Shown here piece by piece: positions 53,262-64,000 of a stretch of DNA of 64,000 nt. Within the stretch, counting starts at the first letter, position 1; every line of letters begins with the position of its first letter. The notes beneath the pieces are model-generated. The model was not told the origin of the DNA. It was given only the letters and a program-made list of their open reading frames with translations, and ran no database searches. A program made the translations under genes and the position numbers. This stretch comes from Stratiolaelaps scimitus (taxonomy: Eukaryota > Arthropoda > Arachnida > Mesostigmata > Laelapidae): positions 4,960,001 through 5,024,000 of the forward strand of contig JABWDB010000012.1 in NCBI GenBank assembly GCA_019614645.1, read 5' to 3'.

Positions 53262-54032
53262 TAGTTCATAATGGTAAACCGTATTCACTAGATACACCTG
53301 CTATAAAGAGCGAACCTTCTGTGTGCGGGGTCCCTCCGAGTCGAACAGTAGATAGCCAAATTTACAGCGATTACTCGGCCACGTTGTCAATAGTTGCAGA
53401 CAAGAGTATCTGCAATGATACGAATATCATTTAATGTTAGCAAGACAAGCATTTAGTTAACACCAGCTTAAGTCGATGCCAATTCGAAGCCTTGAGTTTC
53501 AAGTGGACTACGAACTGAAGTCGAAGGGGAGAGGCGAAAGCTCAGAAAAGTCAGAGTAACAGTACCACTTCGCTCCGGGTCGAACTGAGGTGATGCCAGT
53601 TCTGCGTAGAGCAGTGGGTGTCAATCTGAGGCCGCTTAGCGGAAATATTGCTACCAAGGAGACGAGATCTTTCTGATTTCTATACCATCGCTATTGAGTA
53701 ATCACAGATCGCCTAATCAGACGAATAGCTTAATTCACAGATAGATGAATATGAATGAGGACAGTGTAATACAAAGATCGTAGGAGCTTATTGCTACCGT
53801 CGTTCAACGCTGCCGACAACAGCAACACACTCACAATATTGTGGATGAAATTGTATAATTATTACTGTTGTTCTTATTGGTATTATCGTTATTATATTAG
53901 TACTATTTTTAAGCTGTCGCAAGATAATCAACAGCTAATAACTGGTTCGCGCTTGATCGCGTACCTGACAGCGGCTGTAATATCCTCGTCCTGAATCCAT
54001 GAAACGTCAATGAGAAATGCAATTTGCTTCAT
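50518..54032 (-). CDS. TICRR: Treslin/TICRR (Sld3-like) replication initiation protein, three exons
   Basis: Minus-strand exons are 53965-54032, 53316-53409 and 50518-53049. Their phases fit exactly and give about 897 residues. The start ATG gives MKQIAFLIDVSW, then LQLLTTWPSNRCKFGYLLFD across exon 2, matching the N-terminal domain of Treslin. Exon 3 continues with VEDFEAQLGQ, TDFAWHSVSVCSPVK and NLLFVFARMPC, in the order seen in vertebrate Treslin. An alpha-helical Sld3-Treslin-like domain lies around residues 480-620 (ALSKVQWANECRTYILMSF, LFDFIRETLKGLYLETVRPL). The C-terminal third is basic and disordered, with several CDK-type sites (SPVK at Ser784, SPTK at Ser813, plus SPQK, TPKGK, SPTRK and TPRKR). 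In the family, CDK-phosphorylated Treslin binds TopBP1 and loads Cdc45 at origins. The second intron contains a (TA)n tract. Without the two short 5' exons the gene would look like a frame lacking an ATG, since exon 3 opens with GTG after an AG acceptor. Confidence 0.83.
53219..53254. repeat. (AT)n microsatellite in the Treslin second intron
   Basis: Alternating AT of 36 bases between exons 2 and 3 of the Treslin gene. Confidence 0.9.
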
Positions 54033-57000
54033 GCTCGATTCCGTACGCAACGTGAGCCTTTCCAATGTCAAAATATTCTCCGTTTCCACCACGTTCAACT
54101 GTTTGCCGTTACCGCAACATCGCAATCATTGGTTTCACTGAACACTGCTGCCACTGAACTCCGCAGCGGACGAAGCGGCGTAACCAATGGACTTGGACCG
54201 TTCCTCTCGAGGCTGACCCCACCAGCTTCTAACGACCTTTTCGAGGAGGGAACTTGTTGGCATTCATTTACCCCGCCGCAGTACGCTGGCCACACCATCA
54301 GGCAGGCAATTCATTTGTTGCCACGGATAATTAGGGGAACTGTTGTTATGTTTGTTTTCCGATTTGCTATAATTCTTCTCGATGTTATAATAATAAATAT
54401 ATTATTATTATTACAGTCTATATTAGCACAACATTGTCACAACCGGTGCGTGGTGCAATCACAGTGCGTGGTGGCGAAAATGCTCCTGCAGCAATAGCAG
54501 CAGCAGCAGCTGCCAATGATGATGATGATAACAGCGCACTGCGTGGGAAACTGCTGTACTTATATTTCATCGAACGGGAGAAAACTCCGAAAAAAGAAGA
54601 GAGACCTTCGTAGAGGGAGCAGAATAAAGCCGCCGCGCCAATCAGCTGATTTCGAACGAGGCGGCCGATTCGCGCCAGCGATGAACGCATCGATTTGGAT
54701 GGAGTGGCCGAGTCGCGACGACCTGGGCGCTCTGCGGACCTGGCGGGCGCCAGCAGCCTGCGACAGTACGCCGGGAGCACTTCAGTGCGTTGGACGCTAA
54801 GGGGGACGCAATGATAACGTCAGGGAGCACAAACCTTAAACGAAGCCTGCTGAGGGTTATTTCTGCAAGAGCAGAAAGGTGCCCAGCATATTGCGATATC
54901 TATTGTTATGGCAAATAAAACGCTGAATGACCAGTTATAATATAATTGACCTATTTTTTTCGATTGATTTCTGTCTTTTCTGTAGATGATGAGCAGATAT
55001 ATATATATCTATATATACATGGGTTGCGCAGGGAAATGATTTGCTTGGATAGCGGTTAGACCCGTTGACATCTGCTGGAATACGCTGCTTCATATGTCTA
55101 TCATTTGTATTCTACAATACATGTGTGCTATGCCAATAGGGTGCTTCCTATCGCCGTGGCCGTTGAACAGCAGAGGCTGCAATAAATCCGGCATATTTAA
55201 ATCTGTGTTCAGTTCAACGTACGCCCTCATAGAAAAAAAGTCACGACGGACGCGAGACGCTTAAGAGCCAAAATCTACTGTCAGCGCGCAACTGAAACAG
55301 GTTGAAGTGGCTCCATCACTGAATGACAATCAGAAATCAATGCGCGTATCGTTGCAAACGTCTCAAGCGATATACCGATGTATTTTACATCGCCTTCGTT
55401 GACTTCCGTCACAGAAGATCGAAAGTAATTAAAAGTGATTATTTAAACTCGATCATTAAACACTATCCCCCCATGGTTTTCGCGATTAGCAGCTGTAGTG
55501 GTGCCCAAAGTACCCGCTGCTCTGTACGTTCTATAAGGTACAGCGTTTGTTAAGCCTCTCCACCTTTATAACTAGCAAAAGGGGTAAATATATTAATCAC
55601 GATTGTGAGTTTTTAAATATATCGTTCGAATAGTTAACTTGAAGTACTGTGACGGCAACTTGAAGTATACGCAATGATTAGTGAATTAGTTGAGGACAGT
55701 GCGCGGTGTCAGGCCACGGCCGTCATGGTCACCCCCGAGGAGGGAGCGATGGCATTGCTTCTCTGCCTCACAGCGAATGGAATTCTATCTTGAAGGGAGA
55801 TTACAGAAGTTCGTCGTGGCTCTATTAATGCTCTCCAGGGGCGCGTCGCTATCGGATGCCCTTTGGAAGGACGTTTCATTGTCCGTCTCATTTAGCCGGC
55901 TTATCGGCCAATAGGTGTATATATATATATATATGTCTGGCAATGAGTGTCTTCAACGTTCACCCACTCGAACGGGTGCCTTTGTTGGGCTGACTCTCAG
56001 CCTTAAACATATAACGTCCACAGAATTGCTTCTCGCATTGCTTCGGTTCCTTTTTCGGTTCTCGGGGCGATTTCAGGACCAATCGCTGCTGGGGACAAAA
56101 CCTTAACGCTGCCGAGAGATCTACTGCATCCACCCCACCAATGTATATAAGAGAGCTATATTTATGAAGGCTTTCCCCACAAATCTTGCGCGGTCACCGA
56201 TGCGCTGAGGGTGGCTCACCCGAAGAGCTCCAAACGTTACAGTTGTACTCTTGTCAGGTGTTTAGGACGTTCGCTGACATACACGGATCAACGAGACCGC
56301 TTAAACACCATCGCATAAGAGTATAGTCAGTAGCGACGGGGAACAAGGCAAGATTTCCAGGGAAGAGATTTCCAGAGGAGAGCAGATGAATGAGTGAATC
56401 CCCTCCCCGGACCCTGGGTACGATCGCCTCACTTAATTATTGGCCTTTGAGCTCCGTCCCTATCATCATCATCGGCAATACTCTGCTCAGTGTCGGCCGT
56501 GTTTCGTACGTGTTTGAATTTCCCGCGACTGCTCCGACAGCTCAGCTGATGTACCGTTCTTCTCGTGATTCTGAGACACCGCTCTTGTCTTCACTCGTGA
56601 GGCCCTCTCGTCGTGTATACGTCTCACCTTGTACACGTACAGGCCAACATGCTATGGCAGCCCGAGTCGTTCAGGAGTGAGATCTGTGCTCGGAAAACGA
56701 TGACAAGTTCACGTCCGATGTACGGTGTACTTCATCGAAGTGTTCAGTGTACAACGAATTCGGGATCTTGGCGGTGTGAACATAATCTCTGGAGAGCTGT
56801 TGTTGTGTCTTCTTGAGTCACAGTTCGTTGGAATGATATTGCATCGGCGACTACCCGGGCTTCACCAACTGCGGTACGCACACAAACAATGGGACGATAC
56901 GCAGCGTTCTTAAGCGGAAAGGAAATCATTTTTCTAGAGGTTTTTCATGTTTTCAATATTTTTTGTTTTCAGCTCACTGCTCCTCCTACTACTGCTGTAC

Positions 57001-58133
57001 GAGCCGCTGTGGAGACTGGCCGTGACAGATGATCGTTAGATGTTTATTAGACAAATAATTTAATTAGTAAGTGAATAACGACGTGCAAGCTCTTGACAGC
57101 AGCTTGTTCTTGTGCTGAGCGTTTCAGGCACCAAATTGCCTTCGCCGGGTAGATTTTATTCCAAAGACAACAAATTTAGCTTCTTTATTTTTCGAATAAT
57201 ATCAATATTAATAAGGGATAATCTCCAGACCGTCAATTCGAACGACTTGTCACCTAAACACGTTACGCATTAAAGAGCTAATGTTGGTTGTTGAAATTTC
57301 CGCGTCAGGAAAAACTTCACCGGAATCTCTTGATTTGGATCATGACAATAGAAATCTGCACCGCAATTCGTTAATGTTAATTGGGCGCGATATTGGAAAA
57401 CGATATTCAAGGAAGATTGACTCATTCACTCTGTCTCTCTCTCGTTAACCCTTCTCGCTTTGAGCGCGCGTCAACACAGGTGACTAATAAGTAATCAATA
57501 ATAACTAAGTAATGTAAGCAATATTAGTATTAATAATAAGTAATAATAATAATCTTAAGTAATCTTAGTATTCCATGTATGTGCAATATAGAGCATGGCA
57601 CCCTCAGACACACAAACTGGAAATAGCAAAGATGAAATATTGTGAATTGAAAATTCGGCTCTCAGGAGAAGGGGCAGCCTGGTAGGATGTTTGAGCGTGG
57701 AAGCCACCAGAAGAACTTTGCAGCGACGAAATTATAAATTATTACGTGGCATATCACAGAGTCCTGTATCAGTTGGGCGTTCCGCGCGCTTCGCGTTTCT
57801 GCTAGACAACTGGACAACAATTGTATAGTATTTAGTTATTTCTATTAATTAATTACATTGAGCTTGCGGAGATTTTCACATGGGCTGATTTAATTAGGCT
57901 ATAATTAAGGCGAAAGAACCTTAAAAGTGTGGAACATGACATATCAGGCAACATTGACATTGATTACATGGTTACAGATAGTTCACTAGTGTCATATTCA
58001 CAATTTTCCAAATTTGAGTTGAAGGTTTGTGTGTTTAGTTCGACGTTGTAATTAGAACAAACATTTTGCAGTGTAATCTGTTGCGGTGGACGTTACATTT
58101 GACATCATCTTAACAACGAGGCTACTATTGCAG
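54033..58133. other. Intergenic space between divergent Treslin and Patched genes
   Basis: The Treslin start (54032, minus) and Patched start (58180, plus) face away from each other. Promoters and the Patched 5' UTR exon should lie here. I see no conserved coding frame and no clear TATA-type core promoter. A TAA/TAG-like AT-rich stretch lies at 57480-57560. Confidence 0.35.
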
Positions 58134-58179
58134 GTGAATCCATGCAAGGAGCCAACGAGTTTCTACGAAGTCGAACGAC

Positions 58180-61100
58180 ATGCCTCAGCATGACTCGGAC
58201 GGGTCTTCATCGCTGCAGAAAATCGATCGTGACCTTCTCACGCGGACCAGTTGGATCGATGCTCGCACCGCCTACCGAGAAATACAAAATGGCAGAGCAG
58301 AAGGGAACCTAGCATCGCTATGGGTGCGACAGCATCTTCAAGATCTGCTATTTCGTCTGGGATGCACAATTCAGAGGCATGCTGGCAAAATCCTTTTCGT
58401 CGGCCTTCTCGCCTTGGCGGTCCTGAGCCTTGGCCTGAAATCCGTTGGCCTCGAATATGAGCTCGATAGACTCTGGATTGAAGAAGGAGGTCGCGTTGAA
58501 GGTGAACTGAGATACTTGCAAGACAAGCTTGACGTCTCGGCCGCAGGAAACGAGCAGGTTCTTATCCAGACTGCTGGTTCAGGTAACCAAAACAATCTGC
58601 TTCATCGTGAAAGTCTTCTCGCGCATGTCGAGCTTTTGCGGAAGGTTTTGCAGGTCGAGGTGGAACTCTTCGATTACAAATGGGGCTTGGCAGATATCTG
58701 TGTGAAGCCGACTGCCCCGAGTTTCGGTCCGAGCTTTGTCGATAGGATAGTTGAGAGTATAATGCCGTGCGAAATCGTAACTCCCCTTAACTGTTTCTGG
58801 GAGGGCTCGAAGATTACGAATCCATGGTATTCTATGAGCTCGGACACACTTGGCATAGACAACCTCAGCTGGGTGAACCTGAATCCAGTCAACCTGTCCC
58901 ACGTGATGAAGGCAAGCATGAACGCGCCCGACTTCCCATTCGAACGTATGGAGAGCTTCATGTCACGAGCAGGGATCACTACTGCCTACCAGAACAAGCC
59001 ATGTCTCGATCCGTACGATGATCAGTGCCCCGACACCGCTCCGAACAAGCAATCACGCACCCCGCCGGACATCGGTGCGACACTCACAGGCGGCTGCGAC
59101 GGATTCGCCAGCAAATACAGCCACTGGCCGGAAGACCTAACGATTGGCGGTATCCGGCGAAATCGCTCAGGAGTGGTGGTCAGTGCCGCGGCCCTGCGAA
59201 CAATCGTCCACATTATGGACAATAGGGAGATGTTCGAATTTCACCGCGATACGTACTACTCACACGACATCGGCTGGAATATCGACAGAGCTCGCGAAGT
59301 CATCGAGGCATGGCAGAAGCAGTTCCACACTGAGATCAAGAGGATGTCGGTCCAGCTACCCGAAGCACGGCATTATCGCTTCACGACGTTCACATTCAAT
59401 TCGCTTGCAAACATCCTACGCACATTTACGTTGCCGGATATCTGGCATTTAGCCCTGGCTAGCGTCGTTATACTCGCTTACGAGTGTACTGCCATTGTCC
59501 TCCTGCAGCGGTCCGGCGGCTTGTGGCGGATTTACGTCGGCCTGTTCGGTGTCCTTCTGCACGGTCTCGGCATTTCCGCCGGCTTCGGTCTGTGCGCTAT
59601 GCTCCAGCTGGCGTTCAACGCCACAACGACACGAGTCCTGCCCCTCTTATCGCTCAGCTTCGGTGGCACCAGTCTGTTCTTGCTGGTGCACACGCTAAAT
59701 AAGATCAGATCGAGCGGCGCGATACCACTGGACCGGCAGATTGGTGAGTGCATGAAGCGAACCGGTGTGGTGATTGTCCTCTCGAACGCGTCCCTCATTT
59801 TCGCCTTTGCCGCCGCCTCGGTCATACCAGTCTCAGCGCTGCGGCATCTCTCATGGCAGGGCGCCATCGTGCACATATGCTCAATGACGACGATCTTCAT
59901 TCTGTTTCCGGCTGCGTGCAGTGTTGAGCTTTGTCGAAAGCCATCGCCAGCAGTTCACCGCGAGCCGGCTCGTTTAGCTCAAGCTGCATCAAGGCCTGAA
60001 AGAGGAGAAAGTGGTGGTATCGTCTCGATGCGCTCATCGCAAGTGAGCGATCATTCGACGTACGTTGATCGCTCTCGAATAGCGGGATACGGCGGAGCCA
60101 GCCAGCCGACGCAGCACGGGGGCCCACGTAACGTAAGGCCCAGAGGCTGCTGCTGCTGCTGCAGATGGTCGCCCGCACGATTCGCTGTAAATACGTATAG
60201 TTCTCTGATCGTTCATCCTGCAGTGCGATGTTTAGTTGTTGTGTCGCTTGTAGGTCTCGTCATGTTCGGCTTCTGGGGCACGTTTCATATGAAGGACGGC
60301 ATTAGACTCACCGACGTGGTCCCGGTTAACACTGAAGAGTACAACTATCTTCGTTATCACGAACTCTTCTTTGGAACTTACCGCATCTTCGCGGTCACCC
60401 AGGCCGATTTTGACTATCCTTCGAATCAAAGCCTCCTGCATGAATACTACGACGCCCTTAGCAGCGTTGAGCAAGTCGTCAAGCACGAGGATGGTAATCG
60501 GCCTGGATTTTGGCTAACGTACTTCCGGGAGTGGCTGATCGAATTGCAGGAGTTGTTCGATACCGAATGGAAGAAAGGCTTCATCGCAGCAGGTGGTTGG
60601 ACAGTGAATGCATCACAGGATGGCATCCTCGCATATAAGCTCCTGGTACAAACGGGTCTCATGGACACCCCCGTTGACGAACAGCTTCTCCCTTGGAATC
60701 GACTCGTCGACTCCAACGGTGTCATCAACACTAAGGCCTTCTACAACTATCTCACTGCCTGGTACAACCATGACGCGCTCGGCTATACGCTGTCACGTGC
60801 TTCGCTGGTCCCGCAGCCGAGGCAGTGGCGCTATACCGAGAGCAGCACGAAGGACGCCAAGGATCTCACAATTGCCAAATCATCAGCGATCGAATTCGCG
60901 CAGATGTCATTCATCCTGCACGACCTATGCTCGACGCCGGAGATTACGGCGGCCGTTGCGCAAATTCGCTCAATCTCGGAAAGGTTTCAAAGGCGAGGGC
61001 TGCCAAATTTCCCTACCGGCCTACCGTTCACCTACTGGGAGCAGTATCTGCACCTGCGTTTCTACCTGGCACTGGCATCTGCATTCATCTTGGCTTCGAT

Positions 61101-62019
61101 CGCCATCATCATATTGTCAGTATTACTCAATATCTGGACAACGTTCCTTATTGTCCTCCTTCTTGCGGCTAGTCTACTTCAAGTTTTCGGCGCCCTGTAC
61201 GCCTTGGGCATATCGCTAAATGCCGTTCCCGCCGTGATAACCGTCATCACTGTCGGTATAGGGGTGGAATCGATACTATATCTCAGCGTCGGGTTCCTAA
61301 CCGCACTCGGCGCAACGAGGGAACATCGAACGGCCATGGCTCTTGAGTATATGATCGTTCCACTCATGTGTTCGGCTGTGAACAAGCTTCTCGGAGTGGC
61401 ATTGTTGGCCTTCTCTGAATTCGATTTAATTATAACGCACTTCTCGTGTTTGCTATCGGCGCTAGTGGCGATTTACGTGTACAACAGTGTTGTGGTCCTG
61501 CCCGTTCTGCTGAGTGTGATCGGGCCTCCGTGCGAGCTCGTCCCTCTTAACAATCCGAACCAGATCAATCCTCCGAGTGTACACTCCTCGCCAGAATTCG
61601 AGCTCCGAGCCACGTGTACGGATGCTGCGCATCCTCAACGTCACTCGTTCACCGATAACGACTACGAGAGCGATCCTGGAGGTAGCGGAAGACCCCCGCG
61701 GAGGAGTCGGCCCCCATATCCTCGGCACTCGCTATCAACGATTTCAGAGGAGCGGACATCATCGTGCAGAACGACATCGCCTGGCTCGCCGATGACACCC
61801 ACGGGGATTGTGGTCTTGCCCGAGATCACTATCGAGACAACCATTGTCAGGAACTCGTCAAGCAGACCAGTGGCTGTGAGTTCGTCCGAGTCGACGGACG
61901 AGCCGCTGAGCACATGTTCACTGCCCCTCAGCGCAACAGTTGATCAGGACGACAGAGACACCATAACAACGGTAAAGTCAGCCGCAAAGATGCAGGTGAA
62001 GGTATCTGCGGTGCCGTAG
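58180..62019 (+). CDS. ptc: Patched, Hedgehog receptor of the RND/sterol-sensing superfamily, intronless coding region
   Basis: One open frame of 1279 residues. An in-frame TGA lies a few codons upstream of the ATG, and a TTGCAG acceptor near 58134 suggests a 5' UTR intron. Order: N-terminal WVRQHLQDLLFRLGC; TM1 near residues 67-90; first extracellular domain with LWIEEGGRV, LNCFWEGSKI and CLDPYDDQCPDTAPNK; sterol-sensing domain TM2-TM6 at about 420-590; TM7 near 682-703; second extracellular domain with LTDVVPVNTEEY, DGILAYKLLVQTG and YWEQYLHLRFYL; TM8-TM12 at about 960-1112; then a disordered tail. Extracellular cysteines and motifs follow vertebrate PTCH1 closely. Patched inhibits Smoothened, and Hedgehog binding relieves this. 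TM10 keeps GIGVE (Glu1030), but the TM4 motif GVGVDD reads SFGGTS, so both Asp are lost (Thr497, Ser498). A multi-exon structure is usual in animals, so this is either heavy intron loss or an old retrocopy under selection. Confidence 0.93.
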   Translation: MPQHDSDGSSSLQKIDRDLLTRTSWIDARTAYREIQNGRAEGNLASLWVRQHLQDLLFRLGCTIQRHAGKILFVGLLALAVLSLGLKSVGLEYELDRLWIEEGGRVEGELRYLQDKLDVSAAGNEQVLIQTAGSGNQNNLLHRESLLAHVELLRKVLQVEVELFDYKWGLADICVKPTAPSFGPSFVDRIVESIMPCEIVTPLNCFWEGSKITNPWYSMSSDTLGIDNLSWVNLNPVNLSHVMKASMNAPDFPFERMESFMSRAGITTAYQNKPCLDPYDDQCPDTAPNKQSRTPPDIGATLTGGCDGFASKYSHWPEDLTIGGIRRNRSGVVVSAAALRTIVHIMDNREMFEFHRDTYYSHDIGWNIDRAREVIEAWQKQFHTEIKRMSVQLPEARHYRFTTFTFNSLANILRTFTLPDIWHLALASVVILAYECTAIVLLQRSGGLWRIYVGLFGVLLHGLGISAGFGLCAMLQLAFNATTTRVLPLLSLSFGGTSLFLLVHTLNKIRSSGAIPLDRQIGECMKRTGVVIVLSNASLIFAFAAASVIPVSALRHLSWQGAIVHICSMTTIFILFPAACSVELCRKPSPAVHREPARLAQAASRPERGESGGIVSMRSSQVSDHSTYVDRSRIAGYGGASQPTQHGGPRNVRPRGCCCCCRWSPARFAVNTYSSLIVHPAVRCLVVVSLVGLVMFGFWGTFHMKDGIRLTDVVPVNTEEYNYLRYHELFFGTYRIFAVTQADFDYPSNQSLLHEYYDALSSVEQVVKHEDGNRPGFWLTYFREWLIELQELFDTEWKKGFIAAGGWTVNASQDGILAYKLLVQTGLMDTPVDEQLLPWNRLVDSNGVINTKAFYNYLTAWYNHDALGYTLSRASLVPQPRQWRYTESSTKDAKDLTIAKSSAIEFAQMSFILHDLCSTPEITAAVAQIRSISERFQRRGLPNFPTGLPFTYWEQYLHLRFYLALASAFILASIAIIILSVLLNIWTTFLIVLLLAASLLQVFGALYALGISLNAVPAVITVITVGIGVESILYLSVGFLTALGATREHRTAMALEYMIVPLMCSAVNKLLGVALLAFSEFDLIITHFSCLLSALVAIYVYNSVVVLPVLLSVIGPPCELVPLNNPNQINPPSVHSSPEFELRATCTDAAHPQRHSFTDNDYESDPGGSGRPPRRSRPPYPRHSLSTISEERTSSCRTTSPGSPMTPTGIVVLPEITIETTIVRNSSSRPVAVSSSESTDEPLSTCSLPLSATVDQDDRDTITTVKSAAKMQVKVSAVP

Positions 62020-63795
62020 CACGTCCACTGCTACCATTAAATTTGAACAGACAATAATGCTGAAGCGTGTCGTAACAGTCGTCATACTCTTCGCTACAGG
62101 TGCGTGCACTCAGATCGGAGGTGGACGATTATTTCAGGGTCGTTTATTTGTTGGATCGTACACGCTCCGAGATCATGGGTAGTACGGCGCAATTCGTTTA
62201 TGCGTTTGTCGTTACCGCTTAAATACATGGTTGCTACCGTTGTACAACGAATTTGGTGGAGGGCATCAGAGAGACGACTGTCAGCGAAAAACAAATCCGC
62301 GCACTCGGTCGGATCCTGCCACCGATCTCAATCGAAATCTCCATAAATCCGAAACAATGAGCCACACATCTAAACAATAATGATACTCAGTTGTTCAGTA
62401 ATTTGCTTCGTAGCCGGAGTGGCAACCGTCGTAGGGTGGCAGGTAACAATCTCAGGTGCACGAAGGTTACAGAGGTTTTCTCAAGAGCAAGATTTGTTCA
62501 GAAGCTGGGAAAGACCTGTCAGAAAAAGGGCCTACCTTAAATATAGGTTTAGTTTGCGTTGATGAGTGCATAAATACTACAGATAAGCTTTGTGTTTTAC
62601 CAAAACGCGTTTCGTGGCAATGTATAATTGTACAAATGTATAGAGCAGAACAGACAGTCGATTGATTGTCACTCATTTGTTGTATATAGAATCCAACTGA
62701 TTAAGAGATCAGGAAATGTGTGGAAATAATAACCGTGATTATACACTATTATTTAACATAGGTAATATTGAAGTAATATTTATTTATTATAATATTTATG
62801 TATTATTTAATATTAATTTATCACTACTATAATTAATGTATTTATATTCATTCAAAGCTGTGCGCATTTAATCTCGCCAGTTGCCTGATATCTGGTTGTC
62901 CGCTGTTAACAACACGGATCCAGAAGTATTCACCATGAACACCTTGGTACCATTATCTATAATAGAGTGTTACATATGATACGCTTTATTGTGTCTCAAA
63001 ACAAGCCAACAGCTGCCAATCTCTTCGATGCTCAATGAACAATACACATTTTGCCAATTTACAATTCTAGTAATTAACGTGTTTCTCACACGATTAGACA
63101 AGTCTACTCATATATTTGAGTTTGAGATCAGTAACGATGCAATGTCAGGCGTTCACATATGTAAATCAACATTCGCTGTCGCTAATGAGTCCGTAACGAA
63201 CACAAGACCTGTTTTAGTTATTTCGAGATATTTATTCTGAACTTATTTACATACAGTAGTAAATGAATTTATCCTGATATATTTATATGACTCTGGACCC
63301 GATCAGCGAACACTGAAAAATGTCCATGAAAATGTCCCAGTGATCCGTATGAGCAGAGGCTGTCTACCTAGCGGATGTCGAGAAAAGGTCGAGGTTAGGT
63401 TTGGTAGCACGTTGGTTATACGCTGGTGGTGGCCATTTTTCGTATTTCTGCGTTGCAACTTATATGACAAACACACACACACACACTGACTTATCTAACT
63501 AAGTGAAAATATAACAGCCAAGAACGTGAAGATCTCAGTTTCCCAAAAGGGCGGTGTTATCTTCTACTTGTGAAATAAGTGTTTACCCTTCGAAAATCTC
63601 CGCAAACCAATCATTTTAAGCCTATAAATTGTGTCCAATTTGCAAATCTTGCCCTGTGTTAGCCTGGATAGATCTGATTTTCTGCAGGAGCACATGAAAC
63701 CACGTTGCTCTGTACGAACCTGTGTTTGATTCAGCCAGCAACTCTACTCACTTGCAATATACCTATAGTTAATAACAAATTAATTAATCTATGAA
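62020..63795. other. Patched 3' flank, no further gene seen
   Basis: AT-rich sequence with an early ATTAAA at about 62036, a very AT-rich palindromic stretch at 62750-62840 and a (CA)n run at 63470-63486. No recognisable coding frame. Confidence 0.35.
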
Positions 63796-64000
63796 TTAGT
63801 AGTATAATCTATTAAATAATAATGAGTTAAATTAATCTATTATTTAGTAATGTAATCTATTAAATAATAATGAGTGAAATTAATCTATTATTTAGTAATG
63901 TAATCTATTAAATAATAATGAGTGAAATTAATCTATTATTTAGTAATGTAATCTATTAAATAATAATGAGTGAAATTAATCTATCAATTAGTAATATTAG
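63796..64000. repeat. 48-bp AT-rich minisatellite at the right edge
   Basis: About four copies of a 48-bp unit beginning GTAATCTATTAAATAATAAT and ending with ATTTAGTAAT run to the end of the window. The first and last copies are diverged; the middle ones are almost identical. The two halves of each unit are partly related. The array may continue beyond the window. Confidence 0.85.

Overview
The window reads as nuclear DNA of an arthropod. The supporting signs are long introns with GT/AG splice sites whose phases fit exactly, metazoan-only gene families (Patched, Treslin, WHAMM/JMY, DUS4L), large intergenic spaces, and a very high density of (TA)n microsatellites and fold-back repeats. A mite or other chelicerate would fit, but the sequence alone does not prove it. 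I see no bacterial operons, CRISPR arrays or phage genes.

Layout. (1) At 3653-5410 (+) is an uninterrupted secreted trypsin-like serine protease with a long Pro/Thr/Asn-rich pro-region. (2) At 12206-19885 (-) is a seven-exon WHAMM/JMY-type actin-regulator homologue. All exon phases fit, but I could not find its C-terminal actin-nucleating WCA module. (3) The block 20000-33300 is gene-poor and rich in microsatellites and inverted repeats. (4) At 33303-35240 (+) are the last three exons of an unrecognised small secreted protein. (5) The block 35241-47498 is again gene-poor with strong hairpins. (6) At 47499-49786 (+) is a complete five-exon tRNA-dihydrouridine synthase (DUS4L), convergent with (7) a complete three-exon Treslin/TICRR replication-initiation gene at 50518-54032 (-). 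(8) At 58180-62019 (+) is a single-exon, 1279-residue Patched protein. The right end carries a 48-bp AT-rich minisatellite.

The genes do not form a pathway. They cover immunity or coagulation-type proteolysis, cytoskeleton, tRNA modification, DNA replication and Hedgehog reception, as expected for random neighbours in an animal genome. The most notable signals are: a Patched whose TM4 acidic pair is replaced by Thr-Ser although the rest of the protein is well conserved and intronless; a WHAMM-like protein that may lack its nucleator end; a near-perfect 35-bp hairpin; an interleaved (pseudoknot-order) inverted repeat; and a recurring pattern in which unrelated inverted-repeat arms flank (TA)n tracts.
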